From Cordylochernes scorpioides (taxonomy: Eukaryota; Arthropoda; Arachnida; Pseudoscorpiones; Chernetidae), in contig CP092877.1 of assembly GCA_030710605.1 (NCBI GenBank), positions 39,912,406-39,976,405 on the forward strand: a stretch of DNA of 64,000 bases, read 5' to 3'. Position 1 is the first letter of the stretch; every line of letters starts with the position of its first letter. This document shows, piece by piece, positions 37,439 to 47,854 of this stretch. The position numbers were made by a program, and so were the translations under genes. The notes beneath the pieces were generated by a model, which was not told where the DNA came from, ran no database searches, and was given only the letters and a program-made list of their open reading frames with translations.

Positions 37439-40055
37439 TATTATATTGTCATTATTAATGATATCTTTATATATAAGTTCTCCGCTCAAAAGAGGAAGCA
37501 TTAGTTTAGATTTTAAACCTCTTTCTTCCAATGTTTGTTCTATATTCCAAACCACATCTGAATAGACTAATAGAATAAATATTGAGTATTTACAAGAATC
37601 ACGAATGAATGCATATATAGATAACATCACTCTTTAATAGATGATATGAATGTTTGATTCTGTACTGTCTAGGTAGGCCATCTTGATGAAGAAACCTTCT
37701 GTGGTGTGATATCTGGTGCAGAATCCTAACTGTCTCAATCTTAACCCAACTCTCATACCCCATTCGTTATTTTATTGGGAGTTTTCTCCCTCAATATTCC
37801 AATAATACAACCCTACATTGTACCCCATTCGTCAAGTTTGAGTTTCCATTCTTGTTCTTGAAGCAAGTCTGGATCAACTCATTAACCTATAATAGTTTTA
37901 CCCCATTCGTAAAATTTGAGTTTCCATTCTTGCTCTTGAAGCAAGTCTGGATCTACTCATTCCCCTATAATAGTTTTACCCCCATTCGTAAAATTTGAGT
38001 TTCCATTCTTGCTCTTGAAGCAAGTCTGGATCAACTCATTAACCTATAATAGTTTTACCCCATTCGTCAAGTTTGAGTTTCCATTCTTGCTCTTGAAGCA
38101 AGTCTGGATCAACTCATTAACCTATAACAGTTTTTCCCCATTTGTCAAGTTTGAATTTCCATTCTTGTTCTTGAAGCAAGTCTGGATCAACTCATTAACC
38201 TATAACAGTTTTACCCCATTTGTCAAGTTTGAGTTTCCATTCTTGTTTTTGAAGCAAGTCTGGATCAACTCATTAACCTATAACATTTTACCCCTTTCGT
38301 CAAGTTTGAGTTTCCATTCTTGTTCTTGAAGCAAGTCTGGATCAACTCATTAACCTATAACAGTTTTACCCCATTTGTCAAGTTTGAGTTTCCATTCTTG
38401 TTCTTGAAGCAAGTCTGGATCAACTCATTAACCTATAATAGTTTTACCCCATTCGTCAAGTGTGAGTTTCCATTCTTGTTTTTGAAGCAAGTCTGGATCA
38501 ACTCATTAACCTATAACATTTTACCCCTTTCGTCAAGTTTGAGTTTCCATTCTTGTTCTTGAAGCAAGTCTGGATCAACTCATTAACCTATAACAGTTTT
38601 ACCCCATTCGTCAAGTTTTAGTTTCCATTCTTGTTCTTGAAGCAAGTCTGGATCAACTCATTAACCTATAATAGTTTTACCCCATTCGTAAAATTTGAGT
38701 TTCCATTCTTGCTCTTGAAGCAAGTCTGGATCTACTCATTCCCCTATAATAGTTTTACCCCATTCGTAAAATTTGAGTTTCCATTCTTGCTCTTGAAGCA
38801 AGTCTGGATTAACTCATTAACCTATAATAGTTTTACCCCATTCGTAAAATTTGAGTTTCCATTCTTGCTCTTGAAGCAAGTCTGGATCTACTCATTCCCC
38901 TATAATAGTTTTACCCCATTCGCCAAGTTTGAGTTTCCATTCTTGTTCTTGAAGCAAGTCTGGATCAACTCATTAACCTATAACAGTTTTTCCCCATTTG
39001 TCAAGTTTGAATTTCCATTCTTGTTCTTGAAGCAAGTCTGGATCAACTCATTAACCTATAACAGTTTTACCCCATTTGTCAAGTTTGAGTTTCCATTCTT
39101 GTTTTTGAAGCAAGTCTGGATCAACTCATTAACCTATAACATTTTACCCCTTTCGTCAAGTTTGAGTTTCCATTCTTGTTCTTGAAGCAAGTCTGGATCA
39201 ACTCATTAACCTATAACAGTTATACCCCATTCGTCAAATTTGAGTTTCCATTCTTGCTCTTGAAGCAAGTCTGGATTAACTCATTAACCTATAATAGTTT
39301 TACCCCATTCGTCAAGTTTTAGTTTCCATTCTTGTTCTTGAAGCAAGTCGGATCAACTCATTAACCTATAATAGTTTTACCCCATTCGTCAAGTTTGAGT
39401 TTCCATTCTTGTTCTTGAAGCGAGTCTGGATCAACTCATTAACCTATAACAGTTTTACCCCATTCGCCAAGTTTGAGTTTCCATTCTTGTTCTTGAAGCA
39501 AGTCTGGATCAACTCATTAACCTATAACAGTTTTACCCCATTTGTCAAGTTTGAGTTTCCATTCTTGTTCTTGAAGCAAGTCTGGATCAACTCATTAACC
39601 TATAACAGTTTTACCCCATTCGCCAAGTTTGAGTTTCCATTCTTGTTCTTGAAGCAAGTCTGGATCAACTCATTAACCTATAACAGTTTTACCCCATTTG
39701 TCAAGTTTGAGTTTCCATTCTTGTTCTTGAAGCAAGTCTGGATCAACTCATTAACCTATAATAGTTTTACCCCATTCGTCAAGTGTGAGTTTCCATTCTT
39801 GTTTTTGAAGCAAGTCTGGATCAACTCATTAACCTATAACATTTTACCCCTTTCGTCAAGTTTGAGTTTCCATTCTTGTTCTTGAAGCAAGTCTGGATCA
39901 ACTCATTAACCTATAACAGTTATAGCCCATTCGTCAAATTTGAGTTTCCATTCTTGCTCTTGAAGCAAATCTGGATTAACTCATCTACTTATATATTTGC
40001 CTTATTCTGTCTGTTTGTCTGTTTGTCTGAAGCTCACGGATGGGATTTTTCATAA

Positions 40056-40126
40056 CCATCGGTGGTTCAGTGGTAGAATGCTCGCCTGCCACGCGGGCGG
40101 CCCGGGTTCGATTCCCGGCCGATGCA
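40056..40126 (+). tRNA. tRNA-Gly(GCC) copy 1 in the Helitron
   Basis: 71 nt, with the same sequence as 28221-28291 (C at position 1, GCC anticodon, good boxes A and B), followed by a T run. Confidence 0.75.
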
Positions 40127-40326
40127 TTTTTTTTTACAATTTTTAAAACTCATTTATATATTATACAAGAATAACATCCACGGCGCCAATTTATAATTGT
40201 AACGAATAGTATTTGAATAAAAGCATTTAATCGGGTAAAACCCGGGCGTTGCCCGGGTCATTCGTATCTACTTATATATTTGCCTTATTCTGTCTGTCTG
40301 AAGCTCACGGATGGGATTTTTCATAA

Positions 40327-40397
40327 CCATCGGTGGTTCAGTGGTAGAATGCTCGCCTGCCACGCGGGCGGCCCGGGTTCGATTCCCGGCCGATGCA
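40327..40397 (+). tRNA. tRNA-Gly(GCC) copy 2 in the Helitron
   Basis: Identical to copy 1, 271 bp downstream. T run follows. Confidence 0.75.
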
Positions 40398-40596
40398 TTT
40401 TTTTTTACAATTTTTAAAACTCATTTATATATTTACAAGAATGACATCCACGGCGCCAATTTATAATTGTAACGAATAGTATTTGAATAAAAGCATTTAA
40501 TCGGGTAAAACCCGGGCGTTGCCCGGGTCATTCGTATCTACTTATATATTTGCCTTTTTCTGTCTGTCTGAAGCTCACGGATGGGATTTTTCATAA

Positions 40597-40667
40597 CCAT
40601 CGGTGGTTCAGTGGTAGAATGCTCGCCTGCCACGCGGGCGGCCCGGGTTCGATTCCCGGCCGATGCA
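40597..40667 (+). tRNA. tRNA-Gly(GCC) copy 3 in the Helitron
   Basis: Identical to copies 1 and 2, 270 bp after copy 2, followed by a longer T run. Confidence 0.75.
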
Positions 40668-42269
40668 TTTTTTTTTTTTTTTACAATTTTTAAAACTCAT
40701 TTATATATTATACAAGAATGACATCCACGGCGCCAATTTATAATTGTAACGAATAGTATTTGAATAAAAGCATTTAATCGGCTAAAACCCGGGCGTTGCC
40801 CGGGTCATTCGTATATATAATTGTATAAACGCGAATGTTTCTTTTTTTTAAGGCAATTTCTTTTTAAGGCAATTATCGTTATTTATCGTTAATTTTTGTT
40901 TCGATTTTATTGAAAAAAAAACGATATGGTGCCTTTAAAAAATGATCTTTATTACTATGCAGTTTTCTATTTAGTCAATATACCTAAGTTCATGTTGCAA
41001 ATGTAATTATCTCTATCGATTTAGTAGGTGAAATGCAAAAAAAAAAAAAATCGACATGATGAAATCTTTAATTTTCAAGACACACACAGTTTGGGGCGGG
41101 ACGTTTCACAAGAGAGACATCCACGGCGCCAATTTATAATTGTAACGAATAGTATTTTAATTAAAACATTTTAAAAACACACAGTTTGGAACGGGACGTT
41201 TCACAAGAGTGACATCCATGGCGCCAATTTATAATTGTAACGAATAGTATTTGAATTAAAACGTTTTTAAAATATATACGCACTCGGGTAAAACCCGGGC
41301 GTTGCCCGGGCCATTCGTCTAGTTAACCTATAATAGTTTTACCCCATTCGTCAAGTTTTAGTTTCCATTCTTGTTCTTGAAGCAAGTCGGATCAACTCAT
41401 TAACCTATAACAGTTTTACCCCATTCGTCAAGTTTTAGTTTCCATTCTTGTTCTTGAAGCAAGTCTGGATCAACTCATTAACCTATAACAGTTTTACCCC
41501 ATTTGTCAAGTTTGAGTTTCCATTCTTGTTCTTGAAGCAAGTCTGGATCAACTCATTAACCTTTAACAGTTTTACCCCTTTCGTCAAGTTTGAGTTTCCA
41601 TTCTTGCTCTTGAAGCATGTCTGGATCAACCCACTAACCTATAACAGTTTTACCCCATTCGTCAATATTAGAGCCTACAAGAGTTCCCATCTGCTTCTTG
41701 AGAATCGATTTGGCTAAACTTCTTTAACCCGCACAAAAATCAACCTTACTTCTACCTACCCCATTAGTCAACTTTAAAAGTTTGCATGATGTTAGAAACA
41801 ACCTGAATTGAATCCAATATAATTACCTTTCACATCCATTCAACCTTTTTGTTAGTTTTAAGTTTCCATGCTGGCTTTTAAACTAGCATAAAAGATATTA
41901 TCCTATGTATTATTATACAAGGTCATGAAGACTATGTTGTTTCTTATCTATTAGGTGATTTTTTTCTCTTATATACATATCTTTCTGGCAAACTCATCCA
42001 TTTGTATTTTGGTCAGAGGCTTGGCCTAGCTACTTTGCCAGCTAAACACCTATTTGGAAAATTATAATAATTTCATGATTTCCATATAGATCTCAAATCA
42101 AAGTCTGCCAAGGCCTGACGAGGACCATTAGTTCAAAACTATGGTCTCCAGGTGGTGCTCAGAATTTGAAAAGCTGGGTTCTTGTCACTAACTCATTTGT
42201 TTTTATGAAGGAGGTGATATTTATTTTATATAGATTTAAATATCCACCTGGAAAATTTCATCTATATAC

Positions 42270-42860
42270 TCTAGATTCTTTGTGGCCTTCCATAATATAA
42301 GACTACCTCAGGCATGAATAAAAGTTTATTTGGTCGTAGGTGTTAGCTTCTGATAATTTGTGGTGGTCCTTAGTAAAAGGCTATGGAAGGTGTGAATACA
42401 AGGTTTTTGGTTGTAGGTGCTATATTCTAGGTAGTTCGTGGTCTACCATGATACAAGGCTACAGCAAGCATGAATAAAATTTATTTGGTTGTAGGTTGCT
42501 TTCTTCTAGGTAGTTTGTGGTCTTCCATGGTACAAGGATACGGAAGGAGTGAATAAAAGTTTATTTGGTTGTAGTTGCTATCTCTTCTAGGTAGTTTTTG
42601 ATCTTCCATGGTGCAAGGATACAGAAGGCGTGAAAACAAGTTTATTTGGTCGTAGTTGCTATCTTCTAGATAGTTCTTGGTTTTCCATGGTACAAGGATA
42701 TGGGAGACGTGAATGCAAGTTTATTTGGTTGTAGTTGCTATCTTCTAGGTAGTTCGTGGTCTTCCATGGTACAAGGATACGGAAGGCGTGAATAAAAGTT
42801 TATTTAGTTGCTAGTTTGAGAGGTCTTCCATAGGAAAAGGCTGACAGAAGGCGTGAGTAA
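42270..42860 (+). repeat. 79-bp tandem repeat (about 7 units)
   Basis: Units of about 79 bp such as GTGAATAAAAGTTTATTTGG, TTGTAGTTGCTATCTTCTAG and CTTCCATGGTACAAGGATAC. Divergence is higher at the left end. It adjoins the 3' end of the minus-strand DEG/ENaC gene. Confidence 0.88.
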
Positions 42861-42969
42861 GGGTTGTAGAAACCAACTTCTAGTGGCAATAATTGTACTA
42901 TTTGTGAAAGATTGTCCCATGTTCAATAAAGTTGAAGGCCATGCTAAGAATCCAAACAAGGAACTGATA

Positions 42970-43101
42970 CTATTTGGCTTTCCGTTTACGGGCAAGAGCC
43001 AATGCCATCTGGCACAGTTCCAAGAAGTCCATGATGCCGAAGAGGGAAATCCCCAGCCAGATGCCAATGTACCCTCCAATATAGCTGAAGAGTTCAATGT
43101 A
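42970..43101 (-). CDS. DEG/ENaC channel, last coding exon (TM2 and C terminus)
   Basis: Degenerin/epithelial sodium channels are trimeric cation channels whose second membrane segment lines the pore. This exon begins YIELFSYIGGYIGIWLGISL and continues FGIMDFLEL, the conserved GxS selectivity-filter motif and following helix of the family, then ends in a basic tail (ARKRKAK) and TAG at 42970-42972. The acceptor TGTGTTCAG is at 43102. Phase 0 matches the donor at 44251. Confidence 0.85.
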   Translation of the reverse strand, partial: YIELFSYIGGYIGIWLGISLFGIMDFLELCQMALALARKRKAK

Positions 43102-43474
43102 CTGAACACACATCCACATCTCTGTATTTTAGCCAATACATGCAAGAGAGAGATATTTATAACCCAGATTCCTGGAGCGCAGAACACCAACTACCCTGGA
43201 ACAAGCTTACTGTGTGATCGAACACTAACAACAAAACTGATATGCCATACTTCGCCTTAAAATGATATAATCCGGTAATTCTGGACCAAATAGCCATTCC
43301 ACTATACATTGGTTTAAGATTCGTTGAAGACTTCTTTGGCCCAAAAGCTCTAGCCAAGCAGAATCTAATAAAGAATCAGATTACTTAGAACGAAGTATTG
43401 TGTATTAGAGTTTTGTTAGAGAGACCTTTGCAAGAAGGCCTGGTACCAAAACATTTGCTCAAAGAGGTACAGCC

Positions 43475-43665
43475 TGCACCATGCTGACGAGAGCCAACAG
43501 CCCGAAACACTTTCGTGGTTGGCTTTTCTTGATTTATCAAGAAAATGGGTTGGCCAAATATCAAGGAACAGGCTAAATCAACGTGTAGTTGATTTCTGTT
43601 CCACTAGATGGCGCTCTGCCATTTATAAAGCTCAATTCTCGTGGTCATAAAATGCCTTCTCAGAT
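43475..43665 (+). repeat. Family B repeat with hammerhead-like head (motif 43478-43519)
   Basis: Stem I ACCATG/CGTGGT, CTGACGA, stem II GAGC/GCCC (one mismatch), GAAA intact, U-U before stem I. The tail GGTTGGCTTTTCTTGATTTA ... CACTAGATGGCGCTCTGCC is the longest copy in the window. It lies in the intron before the last DEG/ENaC exon. Confidence 0.65.
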
Positions 43666-44251
43666 TTTAATACCGACATCTGACCTTTTATATAAAAATT
43701 TATAATATATTCCCCTTTCGAGAGTAGTGATTTTACAATAATTTTAAACATTTGGATAAATTATTTTCTACCCTAAATAGGTGTTGTGTGTTGATATTTA
43801 GCGACATAGAGCTTGGGGGCAGACATCTTGTTGAACATTCATTCAAACTATTAGTCGCCAGGAACAAAGGTCTAAAAGCTAGTACAGTACACTACAATAC
43901 AGTAATGGCAATGTATTATTTCATTTTAACAACAACAAAAAAAACTTTATTTAGGGTCACTGACCCTATACAGGATTCACCAGAGGTATGCATAAGAACA
44001 AAGCAGTGAGACAAAGGAAACAACGATATAGACAGAAGAAAAAGAAAAAAAAAAGAGAAAAAAAAAACAAGAAAGAGAAAGAGGGAAGCAAGAAAAACAA
44101 CCTAGAAAGAGTAGCAGTAAGAAAGTGAGGAGTGAGTGTCACTTGACCTTCTTCGTATTATTTCATTTCAAAAAGAGACATAGGCATCTAAAATAGTTCA
44201 TAGCTTCCTATAACAGATACTAATGCATCATACAGTACACAAGGTACCTAC

Positions 44252-44482
44252 CTCATATTTGGGGGAATACCTGTAGAGGGTGAGAGACTTCTGGTCGAAG
44301 GTGATGGAGGAACCCGAGATGTCGTGTCTGTTACAGTAGATGTCACCATGTAGGTGTCACACTGTGTGAAAAACTCACATCCCCGTGACGTTCTCTGTGT
44401 CCCCACTGGTACTGGTCAGTGTGAGTAGCCGCAGGAATATGGACAGCTGGTCCCATGGAACTCCGTCAATACATGAGTGTAC
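44252..44482 (-). pseudogene. DEG/ENaC extracellular exon with broken reading frame
   Basis: Family-like phrases occur in three frames in order: CIDGVPWDQLSIFLRLL, then GCEFFTQCDTYM, then DIYCNRHDISGSSITFDQ and LTLYRYSPKYE, ending at a good donor (GAG|GTAGGT). At least two indels are therefore needed to explain it. Either the gene is decaying or the assembly has indels here. The acceptor ATATAG lies next to 44482. Confidence 0.6.
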
Positions 44483-44635
44483 CTATATGGTGAGACGCTA
44501 AAGCCTATCTTAAGGGATGCTTTTGTAAACCGCTTAAGATACACACAGCCCCAGAGTTACCTAGTACATCTACTTGACCCTGTGTCAAATAACGAATTTA
44601 GCTAGGTCTTTCCGCACGTTTTATTGATAAGGCAC

Positions 44636-44861
44636 AATTTGGATTATAGATTATAAACACAAGGTAATAAGATCAAATTCAAATAAATAGATAATGTGTG
44701 ACGTTTCGGTAACAAGGTTGTTACCATATTCATACAAAAGTACTGAATCTATTATATATACTGAATCATTCAGTACTTTTGTCTAAAGATGGGAACAACA
44801 CTGTTACCGAAACGTCACAGACTTCATTCATTTGGATTTTGTCTTATTACCTTGTGTTTAT
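44636..44861. repeat. Family A fold-back element with 10-bp target duplication
   Basis: GATAAGGCACAATTTGGATT ... CTTATTACCTTGTGTTTATA, flanked by direct repeats ACGTTTTATT (44626-44635, 44862-44871). Both hammerhead-like motifs have substitutions (CTAAAGA on the plus strand, TATTCAT on the minus side). The duplication of about 10 bp argues against a TA or TTAA cut-and-paste element. Confidence 0.72.
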
Positions 44862-45516
44862 ACGTTTTATTGTCCAGTTCTGGAAGATGAGAGAGAAATA
44901 TTCTCCGTCAAAAATTTGACTGTGAAAACAATTCGCCATATGTGAAAAGCAGGCCAAATGCATTGGCTTTTCACAAATTATGGAGAACAGTACAGTCAAT
45001 AGGTGTAACACAGATGATGGGCCCAACTTGAAGAAAGGATGATCTTAATCTACATTTTCTGTAGATAACTGCTATGTTTACTTCTGTTTACCCATTTAGG
45101 ATAATCCTGTATGGGACGAGTGTTCTTAATAAAGGCTTGTTTGTGTTGATCTCTGTTCTTTTCTAAAATAACTTTATCAGGTACAGCTCAAAAGAGCAAC
45201 CTAACTTATGTTATTTACATTGAATAATATGTACAGGTTTCACACATATAAAAATGTGTGTTCAATGCGGGATTCGATCCCAGTTCATGGCTGTTGGAAA
45301 CAGACCGTTTATACCGCCAGCTACCGACTTTTCTTATTCGTTTCCTGTGTTAAATGAAGGTATGTTATATCCAACCAATATATCTAAAACACTTTCAAAT
45401 ATATGCAACAATACAATTCTATCATTCATTATTTTAGAGTACACCCTGTATTAGGGTCATTCTATGAGAAGTATAAATGGTTGGGACTCAAGGAAATTCA
45501 AAACTTGAGAACTTAC

Positions 45517-45684
45517 TCGCCATTCCGGGTCTCTGGTTGAATGTCGCACCACGAAATCATATTTCCTGCACAGAAGACCATCTTTATTCCAGTATGTAGT
45601 GAAGTTGATGGCATCTACACTATCTTGTTCCACAAACTGCCGTAGATAACATTTAGTGAAGCGGTGACATTGTAGAGTCACCAA
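45517..45684 (-). CDS. Candidate upstream exon of the DEG/ENaC gene
   Basis: Open frame CHRFTKCYLRQFVEQDSVDA... to TRDPEWR followed by a strong donor GTAAGT (45516-45511). It is on the same strand and upstream of the channel exons. I see no convincing acceptor on its 5' side and cannot align it to a known part of the family, so its assignment rests on position and splice signal. Confidence 0.35.
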
Positions 45685-45750
45685 AGTTTAGTTGTAGAGT
45701 TGCTCATAAATATATTTTATAATGGAAGTTTTCCACTTATCTCTCAATTA

Positions 45751-47251
45751 TTGGGAGTACAAATAAGTTTTGAGGGATTTGCAAAAGAAGCCACAACAAA
45801 TATTATATATGTCGCATACCTCGAGATATTTGCATAGAATTGTTTTGTTTTATATATTTTTACATTTTGTTTCTTATGAAAGGTTGATATATTTGCATGT
45901 CCGCGAGAAGCGCGATGTATATATATAGGTAGGAAAAATAATAAAGTTAGAGTTTCTTTTGCTTAGAAATCTTCTCATGTCTCGTAAAACTCGTTCTTTT
46001 AAAATAGAACTTCACAATATAAATAGCATCGGACCTTGTAAGGTTTCATGTTAAGGCTTCATCATTTCCCCAAAAAAATCAGAAGAAGTCTTTTCACTCA
46101 AGTGTAAGGAACTTTTTTTTGGTGCTCTAACCATGTCAACCTTTTTGCCAACAAAACACAATTTGCGGGAAGCGCTGCTTTTTTGTTTTAATTTGAAGAA
46201 AAGTGCAACTGATGGACATCGATTGCTGTGTGAGGCATATGGTAAACATGCTCTATCAATAAAATCATGTGAGTACTGGTTTCGGCGTTTCAAAAGTGGC
46301 GATTTTGACACCAGAGACAAAGAACGCGGAGGGAGGCCAATAAAGTTCGAAGACGATGAGTTGGAGGCTTTATTGGACGAAGATTCAAGCCAAACTTAAG
46401 AGGAGCTCGCTGAAACCTTGGGAGTTACTCAACAAGCGATTTCGAACCGTCTCAAGGTCATGGGTATGGTGCAAAAACAAGGAAATTGGGTTCCATATGA
46501 ACTCAAGCCAGGAAACATCGAGCACCGTATTTGCACATGCGAACTACTGCTCAAAAGACAAAATCGGAAGGGTTTTTTTTTGCATCGAATCGTGACGGGG
46601 GACGAAAAGTGGATTCACTACGACAACCCAAAGCGCAGAAAATCGTGGGTTAAGCCCAGTCATGCATCAACTTCAACGGCCAAACCGAATATTCATGGCA
46701 AGAAGCTAATGCTGTGTATCTGGTGGGATCAGCACGGAGTGATCTACTATGAGCTACTTCAGCCTAACGAAACCATCACTGGAGAACGTTACCAACAACA
46801 ATTGATGCGATTAAGCCGAGCATTGAAGATTAAACGCCCACTATATGCCAAAAGACATGACAAGGTGATCTATCAGCACGACAACGCTCGGCCACATGTT
46901 GCAAAAGTTGTCAAGGAGACTTTGGAGGCGCTTCAATGGGATGTCCTACCCCACCCGCTGTATTCACCAGACATTGCTCCTTCAGACTACCACATGTTCC
47001 ATTCGATGACACATGGCCTGGCCGAGCAGCACTTCACTTCTTACGAAGAGGCGAAAAATTGGGTCAATGTTTGGATCGCCTCAAAGGACGAGGAATTTTT
47101 TCGAAACGGAATCCGTATGCTGCCTGAGAGATGGGAAAAAGTCGTATCTAAAGATGGACAATACTTTGAATGAAATATATTGTACTGATTTCTCTGAATA
47201 AAGCTTCGAATTTATAAAAAAAAATCCCTCAAAACTTATTTGTACTCCTAA
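45751..47251 (+). mobile_element. mariner transposon
   Basis: 1501 bp, TA-flanked, TIRs TTGGGAGTACAAATAAGTTT and its complement (right end AAACTTATTTGTACTCCTAA). Encodes an interrupted mariner transposase. The duplicated locus at about 50635 (ATCTCTCAAGTACACATGG) has no insertion. Confidence 0.9.
46133..47173 (+). pseudogene. mariner transposase with one nonsense codon
   Basis: Two halves in one frame: 88 residues with the mariner helix-turn-helix (YWFRRFKSGDFDTRDKERGG), then TAA at 46397-46399, then EELAETLGVTQQAIS and the catalytic domain. DD34D residues: VTGDEKWIHYDN, YQHDNARPHVAK and YSPDIAPSDYHMF, all present. Only the TAA interrupts the frame. Length (about 346 codons) is normal for mariner. 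Confidence 0.9.
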
Positions 47252-47599
47252 TATATATGGTACAAGACACGGATATGGTGGTGGGTAGTTAAATAGCGCC
47301 TTTTCTGTATGTACACCATATGTCTACACAAATAGAAGGACGTTCGAACTTTACAGTTACAAATTGCCAGTATCCCTTGGTTTGGTTACTTTCACTAACT
47401 AGTGGATTGGACTGGGTACCCATTGAGAAATTTAATAAAATAGTGTTCAAAGCTTCTACCTATTCCAAATCAACTAGAAGTCGGCAGTTGAGTCCTTCAA
47501 TCCCCTTTTCTACAGCCATGGATCTCAACAATCAACTAAGTTACCACTTATATCATTACTAGTAGTTGCGAGCCATCAAATAGCTGACCTGAAGATACA

Positions 47600-47854
47600 A
47601 TGGCTATCACATTCATGCTCATAGCGTTCTTGAGCTGCGTCGCGGCGATGCCAATTCGGCAGAACCCGCCCCCTGGAGTCCCCCGCCCCAGGCCCCCCGT
47701 GGACAGCCCGCCCCCCGCAGCCAGCCCCCAGCTGTTCCACCGCCCCGACCTAGTAGTGACCATGGTGGAGTCCGTGGTCCTGGCCGCACTGACGCTGGGC
47801 GTCTACCTTCAGTTCCGGCGACGTCGAGGGAGGCGCGCCGAGGACCCCTGCTGA
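47600..47854 (+). CDS. Small GC-rich secreted or membrane protein (84 aa), unknown
   Basis: ATG in ATACAATGG context. Residues 1-16 form a signal peptide-like segment (MAITFMLIAFLSCVAA). Residues 17-48 are proline-rich (QNPPPGVPRPRPPVDS). Residues 52-70 form a hydrophobic helix (VTMVESVVLAALTLGVYLQF) ending in RRRRGRR. The layout suggests a type I single-pass membrane protein or a processed secreted peptide. AATAAA follows at about 47950. The body is far GC-richer than its surroundings. No family recognised. A minus-strand frame over the same bases (47619-47915) is also open but has no comparable features. Confidence 0.55.
   Translation: MAITFMLIAFLSCVAAMPIRQNPPPGVPRPRPPVDSPPPAASPQLFHRPDLVVTMVESVVLAALTLGVYLQFRRRRGRRAEDPC

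Larger units (their letters stand above)
39984..41322 (+). mobile_element. Nonautonomous Helitron with three tandem tRNA-Gly units, inserted in the satellite
   Basis: 1339 bp. 5' end TCTACTTATATATTTGCC; 3' hairpin CCCGGGCGTTGCCCGGG, nine bases, CTAG. It splits a satellite unit between ACTCA and TTAACC, so the A^T target and the empty site are known exactly and no bases are duplicated. The 5' module (TC to ...GGGTCATTCGTA) is repeated at 39984, 40267 and 40537; the rest matches 27520-28361. Confidence 0.92.
37823..41665 (+). repeat. 78-bp satellite array (about 32 units), interrupted by a Helitron
   Basis: Units of 78 bp, containing CTCATTAACCTATAACAG, TTTTACCCCATTCGTCAAG and TTGAAGCAAGTCTGGATCAA, from about 37823 to 39983 and again 41323 to 41665. 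78 is 26 codons, so units read through in frame and give open stretches up to 184 codons (repeating LKQVWINSLTYNS). A recurring 77-bp variant (AACATTTTACCCCTTTCG) breaks the frame. Blocks of several variant units recur (near 38220-38290, 38450-38530, 39070-39150, 39780-39850), a higher-order pattern. I regard it as noncoding. Confidence 0.93.

Noticed and set aside
38009-39885. Open frames of 80-184 codons repeating LKQVWINSLTYNS
   Set aside because: A consequence of the 78-bp (26-codon) satellite unit; a 77-bp variant breaks the frame repeatedly.
37823-41665. CRISPR-like array
   Set aside because: Eukaryotic context; units are contiguous without unique spacers, so this is satellite DNA.
43752-44009. 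85-codon plus-strand frame
   Set aside because: AT-rich, no domain, lies in the intron of the minus-strand channel gene.
44370-44390. A 17-nt intron (GTGAGT...CACAG) in the DEG/ENaC exon
   Set aside because: Far below workable intron length, and removing it does not restore the frame of the downstream part.
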